Shown piece after piece: positions 44,101 through 56,686 of a stretch of DNA of 64,000 nt; position 1 is the stretch's first letter; the number at the start of each line of letters is the position of its first letter. Position numbers and translations under genes: made by a program. Below the pieces are notes generated by a model, which was not told the origin of the DNA, did not search any database, and saw only the letters and a list, made by a program, of their open reading frames with translations. The stretch is from assembly GCA_023614405.1 (NCBI GenBank), contig JAJUPC010000232.1, forward strand, positions 1 to 64,000, in the 5' to 3' direction. The stretch is from Avena insularis (Eukaryota; Streptophyta; Magnoliopsida; Poales; Poaceae).

Positions 44101-47100
44101 TGCATGTGTGATCTTCTCACATACCACCTATGGATCCACCAGTGTCATTGCATGTGTGTTCTTTTCACTAACAACAACCAGATTCATTGCATGTGTGTTC
44201 TTTTCACATACCACATATGGATCCACCAGTGTCATTGAAATGCATGTTCTCTACAGAGACCACACATGGATCCACTAGTGTCATTGCATGTGTGTTCTTT
44301 TTAGTAACAACAACCAGTCATTTTGCATGTATGTTCTTTTCACAAACCACCTACGGATCCACCAGTGTCATTGCATGTGTGTTCTTTTTAGTAACAACAA
44401 GAAGAGTCATTGAAATGTGTTATCTTCAGAGACCACACATGGATCCACCAAAGGTCATTGCATGTGTGTTCTTTTCACTAACAACAACCAGAGTCATTGC
44501 ATATGTGTTCTTTGCACATACCACATATGGATCCACCCGTGTCATTGCATGTGTGCTCTTTTCACAATCCACCCATGGATCCACCAGTGTCATTGCATGT
44601 GTGTTCTTTTTAGTTCCAACAACCAGTGTCATTGCATGTGTGTTCTCTTCACATACCACCTATGGATCCACCAGTGTCATTGAGATGTGTATTATTTTCA
44701 CAATCCACCCATGGATCCACCAGTGTCATTGCATGTGTGTTTTTTTAGTAACAACAACCAGAGTCATTTTGCATGTGTGATCTCTTCACATACCACCTAT
44801 TAATCCACTAGTGTCATTGCATGTGTGTTCTTTTTAGTAACAACAACCAGAGTCATTGAAATGTGTGTTCTTCTCACATACCACCTATGGATCCACCAAT
44901 GTCATTGAAATGTGTATTATTTTCACAATCTACCCATGGATCCACTAGTGTCATTGCATGTGTGTTCTTTTTAGTAACAACCAGAGTCATTTTGCATGTG
45001 TGATCTCTTCACATACCACGTATTGATCCAGCAGTGTCATTGCATGTGTGTTCTTTTAAGTAACAACAACCAGAGTCATTGAAATGTGTTTTCTTCTCAC
45101 ATACCACCTATGGATCGACCAGTGTCATTGCATGTGTGTTCTTTTCACTAACAACAACCAGATTCATTGCATGTGTGTTCTTTTCACATACCACATATGG
45201 ATCCACCAGTGTCATTGAAATGCGTGTTCTCTACAGAGACCACACATGGATCCACTAGTGTGATTGCATGTGTGTTCTTTTTAGTAACAACAACCAGTCG
45301 TTTTGCAAGTGTGTTCGTTTCACATACCACCTATGGATCCACCAGTGTCATTGCATGTGTGTTCTCTTCAGAGACCACAATGGATCCACCAGTGTCATTG
45401 CATGTGTGTTCTTTTTAGTAATAACAACCAGTGTCATTGCACGTGTGTTCTCTTCAGAGACGAGACATGGATCCACCAGTGTCATTGCATGTGTGTTCTT
45501 TTTGCTAACAACAATAAGAGTCATTGAAATGTCTGCTGTTTTCACAAACCACACATGGATCCACCAGTGTCATTGCATGTGTGTTGCATTTAGTAACAAC
45601 AACCAGAGTCATTTTGCATGTGCGTTCTTCTCACATACCACCTATGGATCCACCAGTGTCATTGCATGTGTGTTCTCTTCACAATCCACCTATGGATCCA
45701 CCAGTGTTATTGGATGTGTGTTCTTTTTAGTAACAACAACCAGAGTCATCTTGCATGTGTGTTCTTTTTACAAACCACCGATCCACCAGTGTGATTGCAT
45801 GTGTGTTCTTTTCACAATCCACCCATGGATCCACGAGTGTCATTGCATGTGTGTTCTTTTTAGTAATAACAACCAATGTCATTGCACGTGTGTTCTCTTC
45901 AGAGACGAGACATGGATCCACCAGTGTCATTGCATTTGTGTTCTTTTTACTAACAACAATAAGAGTCATTGAAATGTCTGCTGTGTTCAGAAACCACACA
46001 TGGATCCACCAATGTCATTGCATGTGTGTTGCATTTAGTAACAACAACCAGAGTCATTTTGCATGTGCGTTCTTCTCACATACCACCTATGGATCCACCA
46101 GTGTCATTGCATGTGTGTTCTCTTCACAATCCACCTATGGATCCACCAGTGTCATTGGATGTGTGTTCTTTTTAGTAACAACAACCAGAGTCATCTTGCA
46201 TGTGTGTTCTTTTTACAAACCACCTATGGATCCACCAGTGTGATTGCATGTGTGTTCTTTTCACAATCCACCCATGGATCCACGAGTGTCATTGCATGTG
46301 TGTTCTTTTTAGTAACAACAACCAGAGCCATTTTGCATGTGTGATCTCTTCACATACCACCTATGGATCCACCAGTGTCATTGCATGTGTGTTCTTTTTA
46401 GTAACAACCAGAGTCATTTTGCATGTGTGATCTTCTCACATACCACCTATGGATCCACCAGTGTCATTGCATGTGTGTTCTTTTCACTAACAACAACCAG
46501 ATTCATTGCATGTGTGTTCTTTTCACATACCACATATGGATCCACCAGTGTCATTGCAATGCATGTTCTCTACAGAGACCACACATGGATCCACTAGTGT
46601 CATTGCATGTGTGTTCTTTTTAGTAACAACAACCAGTCATTTTGCATGTATGTTCTTTTCACAAACCACCTACGGATCCACCAGTGTCATTGCATGTGTG
46701 TTCTTTTTAGTAACAACAAGAAGAGTCATTGAAATGTGTGCTATCTTCAGAGACCACACATGGATCCACCAGTGTCATTGCATGTGTGTTCTTTTCACTA
46801 ACAACAACCAGAGTCATTGCATATGTGTTCTTTTCACATACCACATATGGATCCACCGGTGTCATTGCATGTGTGCTCTTTTCACAATCCACCCATGGAT
46901 CCACCAGTGTCATTGCATGTGTGTTCTTTTTAGTTCCAACAACCAGTGTCATTGCATGTGTGTTCTCTTCACATACCACCTATGGATCCACCAGTGTCAT
47001 TGAGATGTGTATTATTTTCACAATCCACCCATGGATCCACCAGTGTCATTGCATGTGTTTTTTTAGTAACAACAACCAGAGTCATTTTGCATGTGTGATC

Positions 47101-49400
47101 TCTTCACATACCACCTATTAATCCACTAGTGTCATTGCATGTGTGTTCTTTTTAGTAACAACAACCAGAGTCATTGAAATGTGTGTTCTTCTCACATACC
47201 ACCTATGGATCCACCAATGTCATTGAAATGTGTATTATTTTCACAATCTACCCATGGATCCACTAGTGTCATTGCATGTGTGTTCTTTTTAGTAACAACC
47301 AGAGTCATTTTGCATGTGTGATCTCTTCACATACCACGTATTGATCCAGCAGTGTCATTGCATGTGTGTTCTTTTAAGTAACAACAACCAGAGTCATTGA
47401 AATGTGTTTTCTTCTCACATACCACCTATGGATCCACCAGTGTCATTGCATGTGTGTTAATTTCAATAACAACAACCAGAGTCATTGCATGTGTGTTCTT
47501 TTCACATACCACATATGGATCCACCAGTGTGATTGAAATGTGTGTTCTCTGCAGAGACCATACATGGATCCACTAGTGTCATTGCATGTGTGTTCTATTT
47601 AGTAACAACCAGAGTCATTTTGCATGTGTGTTCTTTTCACATACCACCTATGGATCCACCAGTGTCATTGCATGTGTGTTCTCTTCAGAGACCACAATGG
47701 ATCCACCAGTGTCATTGCATGTGTGTTCTTTTTAGTAATAACAACCAGTGTCATTGCATGTGTGTTCTCTTCACAGACCAGACATGGATCCACCAGTGTC
47801 ATTGCATGTGTGTTCTTTTTGCTAACAACAATAAGAGTCATTGAAATGTCTTTCGTAACCACACATGGATCCACCAAGTGTCATTGCATGTGTTGCATTT
47901 AGTAACAACAACCGAGTCATTTTGCATGTGTTCTTCTCACATACCACCTATGGATCCACCAGTGTCATTGCATGTGTTCTCTTCACAATCCACCTATGGA
48001 TCCACCAAGGTTATTGGATGTGTGTTCTTTTTAGTAACAACAACCAGAGTCATCTTGCATGTGTGTTCTTTTTACATACCACCTATGGATCCACCAGTGT
48101 CATTGCATGTGTGTTCTTTTCACAATCCACCCATGGATCCACGAGTGTCATTGCATGTGTGTTCTTTTTAGTAATAACAACCAATGTCATTGCACGTGTG
48201 TTCTCTTCAGAGACGAGACATGGATCCACCAGTGTCATTGCATTTGTGTTCTTTTTACTAACAACAATAAGAGTCATTGAAATGTCTGCTGTGTTCAGAA
48301 ACCACACATGGATCCACCAATGTCATTGCATGTGTGTTGCATTTAGTAACAACAACCAGAGTCATTTTGCATGTGCGTTCTTCTCACATACCACCTATGG
48401 ATCCACCAGTGTCATTGCATGTGTGTTCTCTTCACAATCCACCTATGGATCCACCAGTGTCATTGGATGTGTGTTCTTTTTAGTAACAACAACCAGAGTC
48501 ATCTTGCATGTGTGTTCTTTTTACAAACCACCTATGTATCCACCAGTGTGATTGCATGTGTGTTCTTTTCACAATCCACCCATGGATCCACGAGTGTCAT
48601 TGCATGTGTGTTCTTATTAGTAACAACAACCAGAGCCATTTTGCATGTGTGATCTCTTCACATACCACCTATGGATCCACCAGTGTCATTGCATGTGTGT
48701 TCTTTTTAGTAACAACCAGAGTCATTTTGCATGTGTGATCTTCTCACATACCACCTATGGATCCACCAGTGTCATTGCATGTGTGTTCTTTTCACTAACA
48801 ACAACCAGATTCATTGCATGTGTGTTCTTTTCACATACCACATATGGATCCACCAGTGTCATTGAAATGCATGTTCTCTACAGAGACCACACATGGATCC
48901 ACTAGTGTCATTGCATGTGTGTTCTTTTTAGTAACAACAACCAGTCATTTTGCATGTATGTTCTTTTCACAAACCACCTACGGATCCACCAGTGTCATTG
49001 CATGTGTGTTCTTTTTAGTAACAACAAGAAGAGTCATTGAAATGTGTGCTATCTTCAGAGACCACACATGGATCCACCAGTGTCATTGCATGTGTGTTCT
49101 TTTCACTAACAACAACCAGAGTCATTGCATATGTGTTCTTTGCACATACCACATATGGATCCACCCATGTCATTGCATGTGTGCTCTTTTCACAATCCAC
49201 CCATGGATCCACCAGTGTCATTGCATGTGTGTTCTTTTTAGTTCCAACAACCAGTGTCATTGCATGTGTGTTCTCTTCACATACCACCTATGGATCCACC
49301 AGTGTCATTGAGATGTGTATTATTTTCACAATCCACCCATGGATCCACCAGTGTCATTGCATGTGTTTTTTTAGTAACAACAACCAGAGTCATTTTGCAT
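38150..49400. repeat. 2,319-bp higher-order repeat, about 4.8 copies
   Basis: This is the best-homogenised domain of the array. The diagnostic variant TATGGATCGACC puts its CpG guanine at 38159, 40480, 42798 and 45117, giving periods of 2,321, 2,318 and 2,319 bp. A block around the CAAACCACCTACGGATCC monomer recurs at 39549, 41868, 44187, 46506 and 48814 (periods 2,319, 2,319, 2,319 and 2,308). Each unit holds an internal duplication of about 445 bp marked by GAAATGTCTGCTGTGTTCAG (38567/39012, 40887/41329, 43205/43650, 45524/45969). In the fifth unit the expected TATGGATCGACC segment is replaced by another family at about 47430-47640. Confidence 0.92.
47430..47640. repeat. Foreign satellite patch inside the fifth 2,319-bp unit
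   Basis: In units 1-4 this place holds TATGGATCGACC, then an AACCAGATTC monomer and an AGTCGTTTTGCAAGTG monomer. Here those markers are missing. Instead there is GTGTGATTGAAATGTG, GAGACCATACATGG and TTCTATTTAGTAACAACCAG, which are markers of the block at 24.2, 33.4 and 49.8 kb. The 2,319-bp order resumes at the CAGAGACCACAATGG monomer near 47690. The replaced length is close to the original, which fits gene conversion. Confidence 0.75.
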
Positions 49401-49639
49401 GTGTGTTCTTTTTAGTAACAACAACCAGAGTCATTGAAATGTGTGTTCTTCTCACATACCACCTATGGATCCACCAATGTCATTGAAATGTGTATTATTT
49501 TCAAAATCCACCCATGGATCCACCAGTGTCGTTGCATGTGTGTTCTTTTTAGTAACAACTATAGTCATTTTGCATGTGTGATCTCTTGACATACCACGTA
49601 TTGATCCAGCAGTGTCATTGCATGTGTGTTCTTTTTAGT

Positions 49640-50500
49640 AACAACAACCAGAGTCATTGAAATGTGTGTTCTTCTCACATACCACCTATGGATCCACCAG
49701 TGTCATTGCATGTGTGTTCATTTCACTAACAACAACCAGAGTAATTGCATGTGTGTTCTTTTCACATACCACATATGGATCCACTAGTGTGATTGAAATG
49801 TGTGTTCTCTACAGAGACCATACATGGATCCACTAGTGTCATTGCATGTGTGTTCTATTTAGTAACAACCAGAGTCATTTTGCATGTGTGTTCTTTTCAC
49901 ATACCACATATGCATCCACCAATGCCATTGCATGTGTGTTCTTTTCACAATCCACCCATGGATCCACCGGTGTCATTGCATGTGTGTTCTATTTAGTAAC
50001 AACCAGAGTCATTTTGCATGTGTGTTCTATTCACAATCCACCCATGGATCCACCGGTGTAATTGCATGTGTGTTCTTTTTAGTAATAACCAGAGTCATTT
50101 TCCATGTGTGTTCTTTTCACATACCACCTATGGATCCACCAGTGTCATTGCATGTGTTTTCTTTCCACAATCCACCCATGGATCCCACCAATGTCATTTT
50201 GCATGTGTGTTCTTTTTAGTAACAACGAACAGAGTCATTTTGCATGTGTGTTCTTCTCACATACCACCTATGGATCCACAAGTGTCATTGCATGTGTGTT
50301 CTTTTTAGTAACAACAACCAGAGTCATTTTGCATGTGTGTTCTTTTCACATACCACCTATGGATCCACCAGTGTCATTGCATGTGTGTTCTGTTCACAAT
50401 CCACCCATGGATCCACCAGTGTCATTGCATGTGTGTTCTTTTGAGTAACAACAACCAGAGTCATTTTGCATGTGTGTTCTTCTCACATACCACCTATGGA
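49640..50500. repeat. Third copy of the 24.05/33.31-kb block
   Basis: This segment matches 33310-34170 and 24050-24910. The offset to the 33-kb copy is 16,331 bp at the left and 16,283 bp at the right. The 48-bp difference is exactly one long monomer: the TATGCATCCACCAGTGCTATT unit near 33700 is missing here. Confidence 0.85.
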
Positions 50501-50539
50501 TCCACCAGTGTCATTGCATGTGTGTTCTTTTCACTAACA

Positions 50540-51620
50540 ACAACCAGTCATTGCATGTGTGTTCTTTTCACATACCACATATGGATCCACCAATGTGATT
50601 GAAATGTGTTCTCTCTGAATCCACCCATGGATCCCACCAGTGTCATTTTGCATGTGTGTTCTTTTTAGTAACAACAACCAGAGTCATTTTGCATGTGTGT
50701 TCTTCTCATATGCCACCTATGGATCCACCAGTGTCATAGCATGTGTGTTCTTTTTAGTAACAACAACCAGTGTCATTGCATGTGTGTTCTCTTCAGAGAC
50801 CACACATGGATCCACCAGTGTCATTGCATGTGTGTTCTTTTTACTAACAACAACAAGAGTCATTGAAATGTGTGCTCTCTTCAGAGACCACACATGGATC
50901 CACCAGTGTCATTGCATGTGTGTTTTTTTAGGAAACACCACCAGATTCCATTTTCATGTGTGATCTCTTCACATACCACATATTGATCCACAAGTGTCAT
51001 TGCATGTGTGTTCTCTTCACAATCCACCCAGGGATCCACCCATGTCATTGCATGTGTGTTATTTTTAGTAACAACAACCAGAGTCATTTTGCATGTGTGT
51101 TCTCTTCACATACCACCTATGGATCCACCAGTGTCATTGAAATGTGTATTATTTTCACAATCCACCCATGGATCCACCAGTGTCATTGCTTGTGTGTTTT
51201 TTTAGTAACAACAACCAGAGTCATTTTGCATGTGTGATCTCTTCACATACCACCTATTGATCCACTAGTGTCATTGCATGTGTGTTCTTTTTAGTAACAA
51301 CAACCAGAGTCATTGAAATGTGTGTTCTTCTCACATACCACCTATGGATCCACCAATGTCATTGAAATGTTTGTTATTTTCACTAATCCACCCATGGATC
51401 CACAGTGTCATTGCATGTGTGTTCTTTTAGTAACAATCCACCAGAGTCATTTTGCATGTGTGATCTCTTCACATACCACCTATTGATCCACTCGTGTCAT
51501 TGCATGTGTGTTCTTTTTCGTAACAACAACCAGCTTCCATGAAATGTGTGTTCTTTTCACGTACCACCTATGGATCCACCAATGTCATTGAAATGTGTGT
51601 TCTCTTCATAAACCACACAT
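50540..51620. repeat. Degenerate stretch of the satellite
   Basis: Monomers here depart from the consensus more than elsewhere. Examples are CTCTCTGAATCCACCC (near 50611), TTTTTTTAGGAAACACCACC (near 50924), GATTCCATTTTCATG, CCCAGGGATCCACCCATG, CACTAATCCACCC, AACAATCCACCAGAG and CAGCTTCCATG. Spacing is irregular as well. It may be an unhomogenised relic between the 2,319-bp domain and the more regular array at its right, or a region of weak consensus. Confidence 0.6.
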
Positions 51621-52617
51621 GGATCCACCAGTGTCATTGCATGTGTGTTCTTTTTTAGTAACAACAACCAGAGTCATTTTGCATGTGTGATCTCTTCACA
51701 TACCACCTATTGATCCACCAGTGTCATTGCATGTGTGTTCATTTCACTAACAACAACAAGAGTCATTGAAATGTGTGCTCTCTTCACATACCACACATGG
51801 ATCCACCAGTGTCATTGCATGTGTGTTCTTTTCACTAACAACAACCAGAGTCAGTGCATATGTGTTCTTTTCACATACCACATATGGATCAACCAGTGTC
51901 ATTGCATGTGTGCTCTTTTCACAATCCACCAATGGATCCACCAGTGTCATTGCATGTGTGTTCTTTTTAGTAACAACCAGAGTCATTTTCCATGTGTGTT
52001 CTGATCACATACCACATATGGATCCACCAGTGTCATTGAGATGTGTTTTATTTCACAATCCACCCATGGATCCACCAATGTCATATTGCATGTGTGTTCT
52101 TTGAGTAACAACAACCAGAGTCATTTTGCATGTGTGTTCTCTTCACATACCACCTATGGATCCACCAGTGTCATTGCATGTGTGTTCTTTTCACTAACAA
52201 AAACCAGAGTCATTGCATGTGTGTTCTTTTCACATACCACCTATGGATCCACCAGTGTCATTGAAATGTGTATTATTTTCGCAATCCACCCATGGATCCA
52301 CCAGTGTCATTGAATGTGTGTTCTTTTTAGTAACAACCAGAGTCATTTTGCATGTGTGATCTCTTCACATACCACCTATGGATCCACCAGTGTCATTGCA
52401 TGTGTGTTCTTTTTAGTAACAACAACCAGAGTCATTGCATGTGTGTTCTTCTCACATACCACCTAAGGATCCACCAGTGTCATTGCATGTGTGTTCTTTT
52501 CACTAACAACCAGATTCATTGCATGTGTGTTCTTTTCACGTACCACATATGGATCCACTAGTGTGATTGAAATGTGTGTTCTCTACAGAGACCACACATG
52601 GATCCACCAGTGTCATT

Positions 52618-53290
52618 GCATGTGTGTTCTTTTTAGTAACAACCAGAGTCATTTTGCATGTGTGTTCTTTTCACATACCACATATGGATCCACCAATGTC
52701 ATTGCATGTGTGTTCTTTTCACAATCCACCCATGGATCCACCAGTGTCATTGCATGTGTGTTCTTTTTAGTAACAACCAGAGTCATTTTGCATGTGTGTT
52801 CTTTTCACATACCACATATGGATCCACCAGTGTCATTGCATGTGTGTTCTCTTCATAGACCACACATGGATCCACCAGTGTCATTGCATGTGTGTTCTTT
52901 TTAGTAATAACAACCAGAGTCATTTTGCATGTGTGTTCTTTTCACATACCACCTATGGATCAACCAGTGTCATTGCATGTGTGCTCTCCTAAAAGACCAC
53001 ACATGGATCCACCGGTGTCATTGCATGTGTGTTCTTTTTAGTAACAACAACCAGAGTCATTTTGCATGTGTGTTCTCTTCACATACCACCTATGGATCCA
53101 CCAGTGTCATTGCATGTGTGTTCTTTTTAGTAACAACAACCAGAGTCATTTTGCATGTGTGTTCTTTTCACATACCACCTATGGATCCACCAGTGTCATT
53201 GCATGTGTGTTCTTGTCACAATCCACCTATGGATCCACCAGTGTCATTGCATGTGTGTTCTTTTTAGTAACAACAACCAGAGTCATTTTG
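52618..53290. repeat. Regular short-long-long trimer stretch
   Basis: GCATG starts fall at 52618, 52656, 52704, 52752, 52790, 52838, 52886, 52927, 52975, 53023 and 53064. The spacings are 38-48-48, 38-48-48, 41-48-48, 41. The trimer period is therefore 134-137 bp. This stretch is the clearest view of the basic unit from which the larger repeats appear to be assembled. Confidence 0.9.
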
Positions 53291-56200
53291 CATGTGTGTT
53301 CTTCTCACATACCACCTATGGATCCACCAGTGTCATTGCATGTGTGTTCTTTTCACTAAAAACAACTAGAGTCATTGCATGTGTGTTCTTTTCACATACC
53401 ACATATGGATCCACCAGTGTCATTGAAATGCGTGTTCTCTACAGAGACCACACATGGATCCACCAGTGTCATTGCATGTGTGTTCTTTTTAGTAACAACA
53501 ACCAGTCATTTTGCATGTGTGTTCTTCTCACATACCACCTATGGATCCACCAGTGTCATTGCATGTGTGTTCTTTTTAGTAACAACAACCAGTGTCATTG
53601 CATGTGTGTTCTCTTCAGAGACCACACATGGATCCACCAGTGTCATTGCATGTGTGTTCTTTTTACTAACAACAACAAGAGTCATTGAAATGTGTGCTCT
53701 ATTCAGATACCACACATGGATCCATCAGTGTCATTGCATGTGTGTTCTTTTCACTAACAATAACCAGAGTCATTGCATGTGTGTTCTTTTCACATACCAC
53801 ATATGGATCCACCAGTGTCATTGCATGTGTGCTCTTTTCACAATCCACCCATGGATCCACCAGTGTCATTGAATGTGTGTTATTTTTAGTACCAACAACC
53901 AGTGTCATTGCATGTGTGTTATCTTCACATACCACTTATGGATCCACCAGTGTCATTGAAATGTGTATTATTTAAACAATCCACCCATGGATCCACCAGT
54001 GTCATTGCATGTGTGTTTTTTTAGTAACAACAACCAGAGTCATTTTGCATGTGTGATCTCTTCACATACCACCTATTGATCCACTAGTGTCATTGCATGT
54101 GTGTTCTTTTTAGTAACAACAACCAGAGTCATTGAAATGTGTGTTGTTCTCACATACCACCTATGGATCCACCAATGTCATTGAAATGTGTATTATTTTC
54201 ACAATCCACCCATGGATCCACCAGTGTCATTGCATGTGTGTTTTTTTAGTAACAACTAGAGTCATTTTGCATGTGTGATCTCTTCACATACCACCTATTG
54301 ATCCACCAGTGTCATTGCATGTGTGTTCTTTTTAGTAACAACACCAAGAGTCAGGGAAATTTGTGTTCTTCTAAAATAACACCTATGGATCCACCAATGT
54401 CATTTAAATGTGTTTTATTTACACAATCCACCCATGGATCCACCAGTGTCATTGCATGTGTGTTTTTTTAGTAACAACTAGAGTCATTTTGCATGTGTGA
54501 TCTCTTCACATACCACCTATTGATCCACCAGTGTCATTGCATGTGTGTTCATTTCACTAACAACAACAAGAGTCATTGCATGTGTGTTCTTTTCACATAC
54601 CACATATGGATCCACCAGTGTGATTGAAATGTGTGTTCTCTACAGAGACCATAAATGGATCCACTAGTGTCATTTTGCATGTGTGTTCTTTTCACATACC
54701 ACCTATGGATCCACCGGTGTCATTGCATGTGTGTTCTTTTTAGTAACAACCAGAGTCATTTTGCATGTGTGTTCTTTTCACATACCACCTATGGATCCAC
54801 CAGTGTCATTGCATGTGTTTTCTTTTCACAATCCACCCATGGATCCCACCAACGTCATTTTGCATGTGTGTTCTTTCTAGTAACAACAACCAGAGTAATT
54901 TTGCATTTGTGTTCTCTTCACATACCACCTATGGATACACCAGTGTCATTGCATGTGTGTTATTTCTAGTAACAACAACCGGAGTCTTTTTGCATGTGTG
55001 TTCTTTTCACATACCACCTATGGATCCACCAGTGTCATTTTATGTGTGTTCTTTTCACAATCCACCCACGGATCCACCAGTGTCATTGCATGTGTGTTCT
55101 TTTTAGTAATAACAACCAGAGTCATTTTGCATGTGTGTTCTTCTCACATACCACCTATGGATCCACCAGTGTCATTGCATGTGTGTTCTTTTCACTAACA
55201 ACAACCAGATTCATTGCATGTGTGTTCTTTTCACATACCACATATGGATCCACCAGTGTCATTGAAATGCGTGTTCTCTACAGAGACCGCACATGGATCC
55301 ACCAGTGTCATTGCATGTGTGTTCTTTTTAGTAACAACAACCAGTCATTTTGCATGTATGTTCTTTTCACAAACCACCTACGGATCCACTAGTGTCATTG
55401 CATGTGTGTTCTCTTCACAATCCACCTATGGATCCACCAGTGTCATTGCATGTGTGTTCTTTTTAGTAACAACAACCAGTGTCATTGCATGTGTGTTCTC
55501 TTTAGAGACCACACATGGATCAACCAGTGTCATTGCATGTGTGTTCTTTTTACTAACAACAACAAGAGTCATTGAAATGTGTGCTCTCTTCAGAGACCAC
55601 ACATGGATCCATCAGTGTCATTGGATGTGTGTTCTTTTCACTAACAACAACCAGAGTCATTGCATATGTGTTCTTTTCACATACCACATATGGATCCACC
55701 AGTGTCATTGCATGTGTGCTCTTTTCACTATCCACCCATGGATCCACCAGTGTCATTGCATGTGTGTTCTTTTTAGTACCAACAACCAGTGTCATTGCAT
55801 GTTTGTTCTCTTCACATACAACCTATGGATCCACCAGTGTCATTGAGATGTGTATTATTTTCACAATCCATCCATGGATCCACCAGTGTCATTGCATGTG
55901 TGTTTTTTTAATAACAACAACTAGAGTCATTTTGCATGTGTGATCTCTTCACATACCACCTATTGATCCACTAGTGTCATTGCATGTGTGTTCTTTTTAG
56001 TAACAACCAGAGTCATTGAAATGTGTGTTCTTCTCACATACCACCTATGGATCCACCAATGTCATTGAAATGTGTATTATTTTCACAATCCACCCATGGA
56101 TCCACCAATGTCATTGCATGTGTGTTCTTTTTAGTAACAACTAGAGTCATTTTGCATGTGTGATCTCTTCACGTACCACCTATTGATCCACCAGTGTCAT

Positions 56201-56686
56201 TGCATATGTGTTCATTTCACTAACAACAACAAGAGTCATTGCATGTGTGTTCTTTTCACATACCACATATGGATCCACCGGTGTGATTGGAATGTGTGTT
56301 CTCTACAGAGACCATACATGGATCCACTAGTGTCATTGCATGTGTGGTCTATTTAGTAACAAACAGAGTCATTTTGCATGTGTGTTCTTTTCACATACCA
56401 CATATGCATCCACCAGTGCCATTGCATGTGTGTTCTTTTCACAATCCACACATGGATCCACCGGTGTCATTGCATGTGTGTTCTTTTTAGTAACAACCAG
56501 AGTCATTTTGCATGTGTGTTCTTTTCACATACCACATATGGATCCACCAGTGTCATTGCATGTGTGCTCTTTTCACTATCCACCCATGGATCCACCAGTG
56601 TCATTGCATGTGTGTTCTTTTTAGTACCAACAACCAGTGTCATTGCATGTGTGTTCTCTTCACATACAACCTATGGATCCACCAGT

